9,464 nucleotides of DNA from the NCBI GenBank assembly GCA_023257325.1, contig JALRCP010000008.1, forward strand, positions 1 to 9,464. The letters are read 5' to 3'. Both the position numbers and the translations under genes were made by a program. Shown here piece after piece: positions 8,255 to 9,464 of the stretch. This DNA comes from Polynucleobacter sp. (GTDB lineage: Bacteria > Pseudomonadota > Gammaproteobacteria > Burkholderiales > Burkholderiaceae). Below the pieces are notes generated by a model. It was not told the origin of the DNA. It was given only the letters and a program-made list of their open reading frames with translations, and did no database searches. How positions within the stretch are numbered: the stretch's first letter is position 1; each line of letters begins with the position of its first letter.

Positions 8255-8313
8255 CACTGCACCTATGTATAAAAATTTATTTGTTAATCGTTATTGAATC
8301 TGGGGTATCTATC
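8255..8313 (-). other. AT-rich leuB-asd spacer
   Basis: This 59-nt gap is the only one above 23 nt in the window; by count 18 of 59 bases are G or C. It contains the asd ribosome site AGGTG (8260-8264). A TATACAT element (8265-8271) resembles a -10 box, but it has only a poor -35 partner (ATAACG at 17-nt spacing), and the implied transcript start would fall inside the ribosome site. I see no hairpin followed by a U-tract, so no terminator is supported. An internal promoter is possible here but not demonstrated. Confidence 0.4.
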
Positions 8314-9381
8314 TTACAGAGCTTTTAGAACGGCTTCGCCCATTTCACGCGTGCCGACCAATTGGCAACCCGCCGTTTTGATGTCACCCGTTCTGTAACC
8401 TTGAGCCAATACCTTTTGAACAGCCGCTTCAATGCGATCGGCTTGCTCAGCTTTGCCCAATGAATAGCGCAACATCATGGCTGCCGACAAAATGGTCGCC
8501 AAGGGGTTGGCAATGCCTTTGCCAGCAATATCGGGCGCTGAACCATGGCTTGGCTCATAAAGACCTTTGTTATTTTTATCCAATGATGCTGATGGCAACA
8601 TGCCAATGGAACCCGTCAACATCGAAGCCTCATCAGACAAAATATCACCAAACAAGTTACCCGTCACCACCACGTCAAATGCTTTGGGGGCCTTGACCAA
8701 TTGCATTGCGGCGTTATCCACATACATATGACTGAGTTCAACCTCAGGGTATTCTTTACCAATGCGGGTCATGACTTCTCTCCACAACTGAGAAGTCTCT
8801 AGTACGTTAGATTTATCCACGCTACACACACGCTTATTGCGCTTTTGTGCTGCTTGGAATGCCACGTGGGCAATGCGCTCAACTTCAGGCTCTGAGTAAC
8901 GCATGGTGTCAAAACCTTCACGCGTACCTGGGAACAAACCATCCGTGGCGGTTCGAATACCTTTTGGCGACCCAAAGTAAATATCACCGTTTAACTCACG
9001 CACAATCAAGATGTTCAAACCAGCAATGATTTCTGGTTTCAAGCTAGATGCTTCTGTCAGCTCTGGATAACAAATGGCAGGTCTTAAGTTGGCAAACAAA
9101 CTCAAGTGCTTGCGCAATCCCAAAATCGCTTGCTCTGGTCGAAGTTCACGAGCCAAGGTGTCATATTTCCAGTCACCAACGGAACCAAACAAAATGGCAT
9201 CCGCCTCTTGGGCTAACTTCAATGTTTCTTCAGGCAATGGATGACCCTTGGCTTCATAGCCTGCACCACCCACTGGCGCAGTTTCCATTTCAAAGGACTC
9301 ACCGAGCGCATTTAATACCTTCACCGCCTCAGCGATGATTTCTGGACCAATGCCATCGCCTGGCAAAACTGCAATCTTCAT
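8314..9381 (-). CDS. leuB: 3-isopropylmalate dehydrogenase
   Basis: LeuB oxidises and decarboxylates 3-isopropylmalate to 2-oxoisocaproate using NAD+ and a divalent metal, the last leucine-specific step before transamination. The 355-residue protein begins [14 protein letters not shown]. It shows substrate-binding arginines in the LGLRKHL and FANLRPA segments (R90, R100) and R128 in VREL. Catalytic K190 is in SVDKSNVLE. Metal-binding aspartates are D222 in MYVDNAAM and D246 and D250 in the family signature [17 protein letters not shown]. The NAD-binding loop [18 protein letters not shown] is at 276-293. Length is normal. ATG 9381 is chosen because AAGG lies 6 nt upstream and the protein begins exactly as the family does; an in-frame upstream start at 9429 would add 16 residues overlapping leuD. 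Confidence 0.98.
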   Translation of the reverse strand: MKIAVLPGDGIGPEIIAEAVKVLNALGESFEMETAPVGGAGYEAKGHPLPEETLKLAQEADAILFGSVGDWKYDTLARELRPEQAILGLRKHLSLFANLRPAICYPELTEASSLKPEIIAGLNILIVRELNGDIYFGSPKGIRTATDGLFPGTREGFDTMRYSEPEVERIAHVAFQAAQKRNKRVCSVDKSNVLETSQLWREVMTRIGKEYPEVELSHMYVDNAAMQLVKAPKAFDVVVTGNLFGDILSDEASMLTGSIGMLPSASLDKNNKGLYEPSHGSAPDIAGKGIANPLATILSAAMMLRYSLGKAEQADRIEAAVQKVLAQGYRTGDIKTAGCQLVGTREMGEAVLKAL

Positions 9382-9387
9382 TGAAAA

Positions 9388-9391
9388 CCTT
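9388..9391 (-). promoter_or_regulatory. Ribosome binding site of leuB
   Basis: AAGG, within a longer AAAAGG, lies 6 nt upstream of ATG 9381 in the 23-nt leuD-leuB gap. It fixes the leuB start at the family-typical [10 protein letters not shown]. Confidence 0.7.
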
Positions 9392-9404
9392 TTAACAGGG
9401 AAAA

Positions 9405-9464
9405 TTAAGGGAGTTTCGTGCCCAACCAAGGCATGCGCAAAATACGCTCAGCCTCATAGGCTTT
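9405..9464 (-). CDS. leuD: 3-isopropylmalate dehydratase small subunit, C-terminal end only
   Basis: LeuD pairs with LeuC to isomerise 2-isopropylmalate to 3-isopropylmalate. Only the last 19 codons and a TAA are inside the window; they read [19 protein letters not shown]. Such an ending (a helix with A/F-E-A-x-R followed by PWL) resembles the C terminus of betaproteobacterial LeuD. The position 23 nt upstream of leuB matches the usual leuC-leuD-leuB order. The assignment rests mainly on that order, because the active part of the protein lies outside the window. Confidence 0.8.
   Translation of the reverse strand, partial: KAYEAERILRMPWLGTKLP

Noticed and set aside
8255..8257. GTG immediately before the asd ATG as an alternative start
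   Set aside because: AGGTG is too close to this GTG and well spaced for the ATG at 8254; the family begins at this methionine.
8265..8271. TATACAT as a -10 box for an asd promoter
   Set aside because: The best -35 at 17 nt spacing (ATAACG) is poor, and transcription would begin within the ribosome site.
9382..9429. In-frame upstream start that would extend LeuB by 16 residues
   Set aside because: It overlaps the leuD 3' end, and LeuB homologues begin at [10 protein letters not shown], which has its own AAGG ribosome site.
1..9464. Numerous 60-110 residue open frames on the plus strand and in alternative minus frames
   Set aside because: All lie antisense to or overlap well-identified genes, show no family motifs, and carry no clear start signals.
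1..9464. tRNA or rRNA genes, CRISPR arrays, insertion sequences, riboswitches, tryptophan or leucine attenuators
   Set aside because: Almost all bases are accounted for by housekeeping coding sequence; no cloverleaf, repeat-spacer pattern, transposase, terminal repeats or leader peptide was seen.

Overview
The window looks like a chromosomal segment from a betaproteobacterium of order Burkholderiales, probably a freshwater, moderate-GC lineage such as Polynucleobacter or a relative. This is inferred from protein character, moderate base composition and gene order; no database was searched. Every gene lies on the minus strand. In transcription order, from right to left, they are leuD (last 19 codons only), leuB, asd, fimV, truA, trpF, trpB, trpA, accD and folC (running off the left edge). 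This leu-asd-fimV-truA-trpFBA-accD-folC order is, from general knowledge, a conserved housekeeping block in Burkholderiales and, without trpBA, in pseudomonads. I see no mobile element, CRISPR array, RNA gene or defence system, and nothing that looks like an undescribed system.

The block reads as one polycistronic unit. Gaps between genes are about 23 (leuD-leuB), 59 (leuB-asd), 1 (asd-fimV), 4 (fimV-truA), 5 (truA-trpF), 10 (trpF-trpB), 8 (trpB-trpA), minus 4 (trpA-accD) and 13 (accD-folC) nucleotides. Only the AT-rich leuB-asd spacer (8255-8313) has room for a conventional internal promoter between genes, and it holds no convincing promoter or terminator. Several starts are set by Shine-Dalgarno sequences inside or touching the preceding gene's stop. 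This points to coupled translation.

Functionally the block combines leucine synthesis (leuD, leuB), the aspartate-semialdehyde branch point to lysine, threonine and methionine (asd), the last steps of tryptophan synthesis (trpF, trpB, trpA), the first committed step of fatty-acid synthesis (accD) and folate maturation (folC). It also carries a tRNA pseudouridine synthase (truA) and a cell-pole/pilus scaffold protein (fimV). fimV is a compact 447-residue version whose best start is a TTG one base after the asd stop.

The most anomalous stretch is the left edge. About 90 bases (72% G+C) have an almost fully G/C third-position reading frame offset from folC, beginning exactly where folC loses family resemblance. 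The simplest explanation is a chimeric or misassembled sequence end, not biology. folC itself has no ATG or GTG start that preserves its conserved N terminus and probably begins at TTG.
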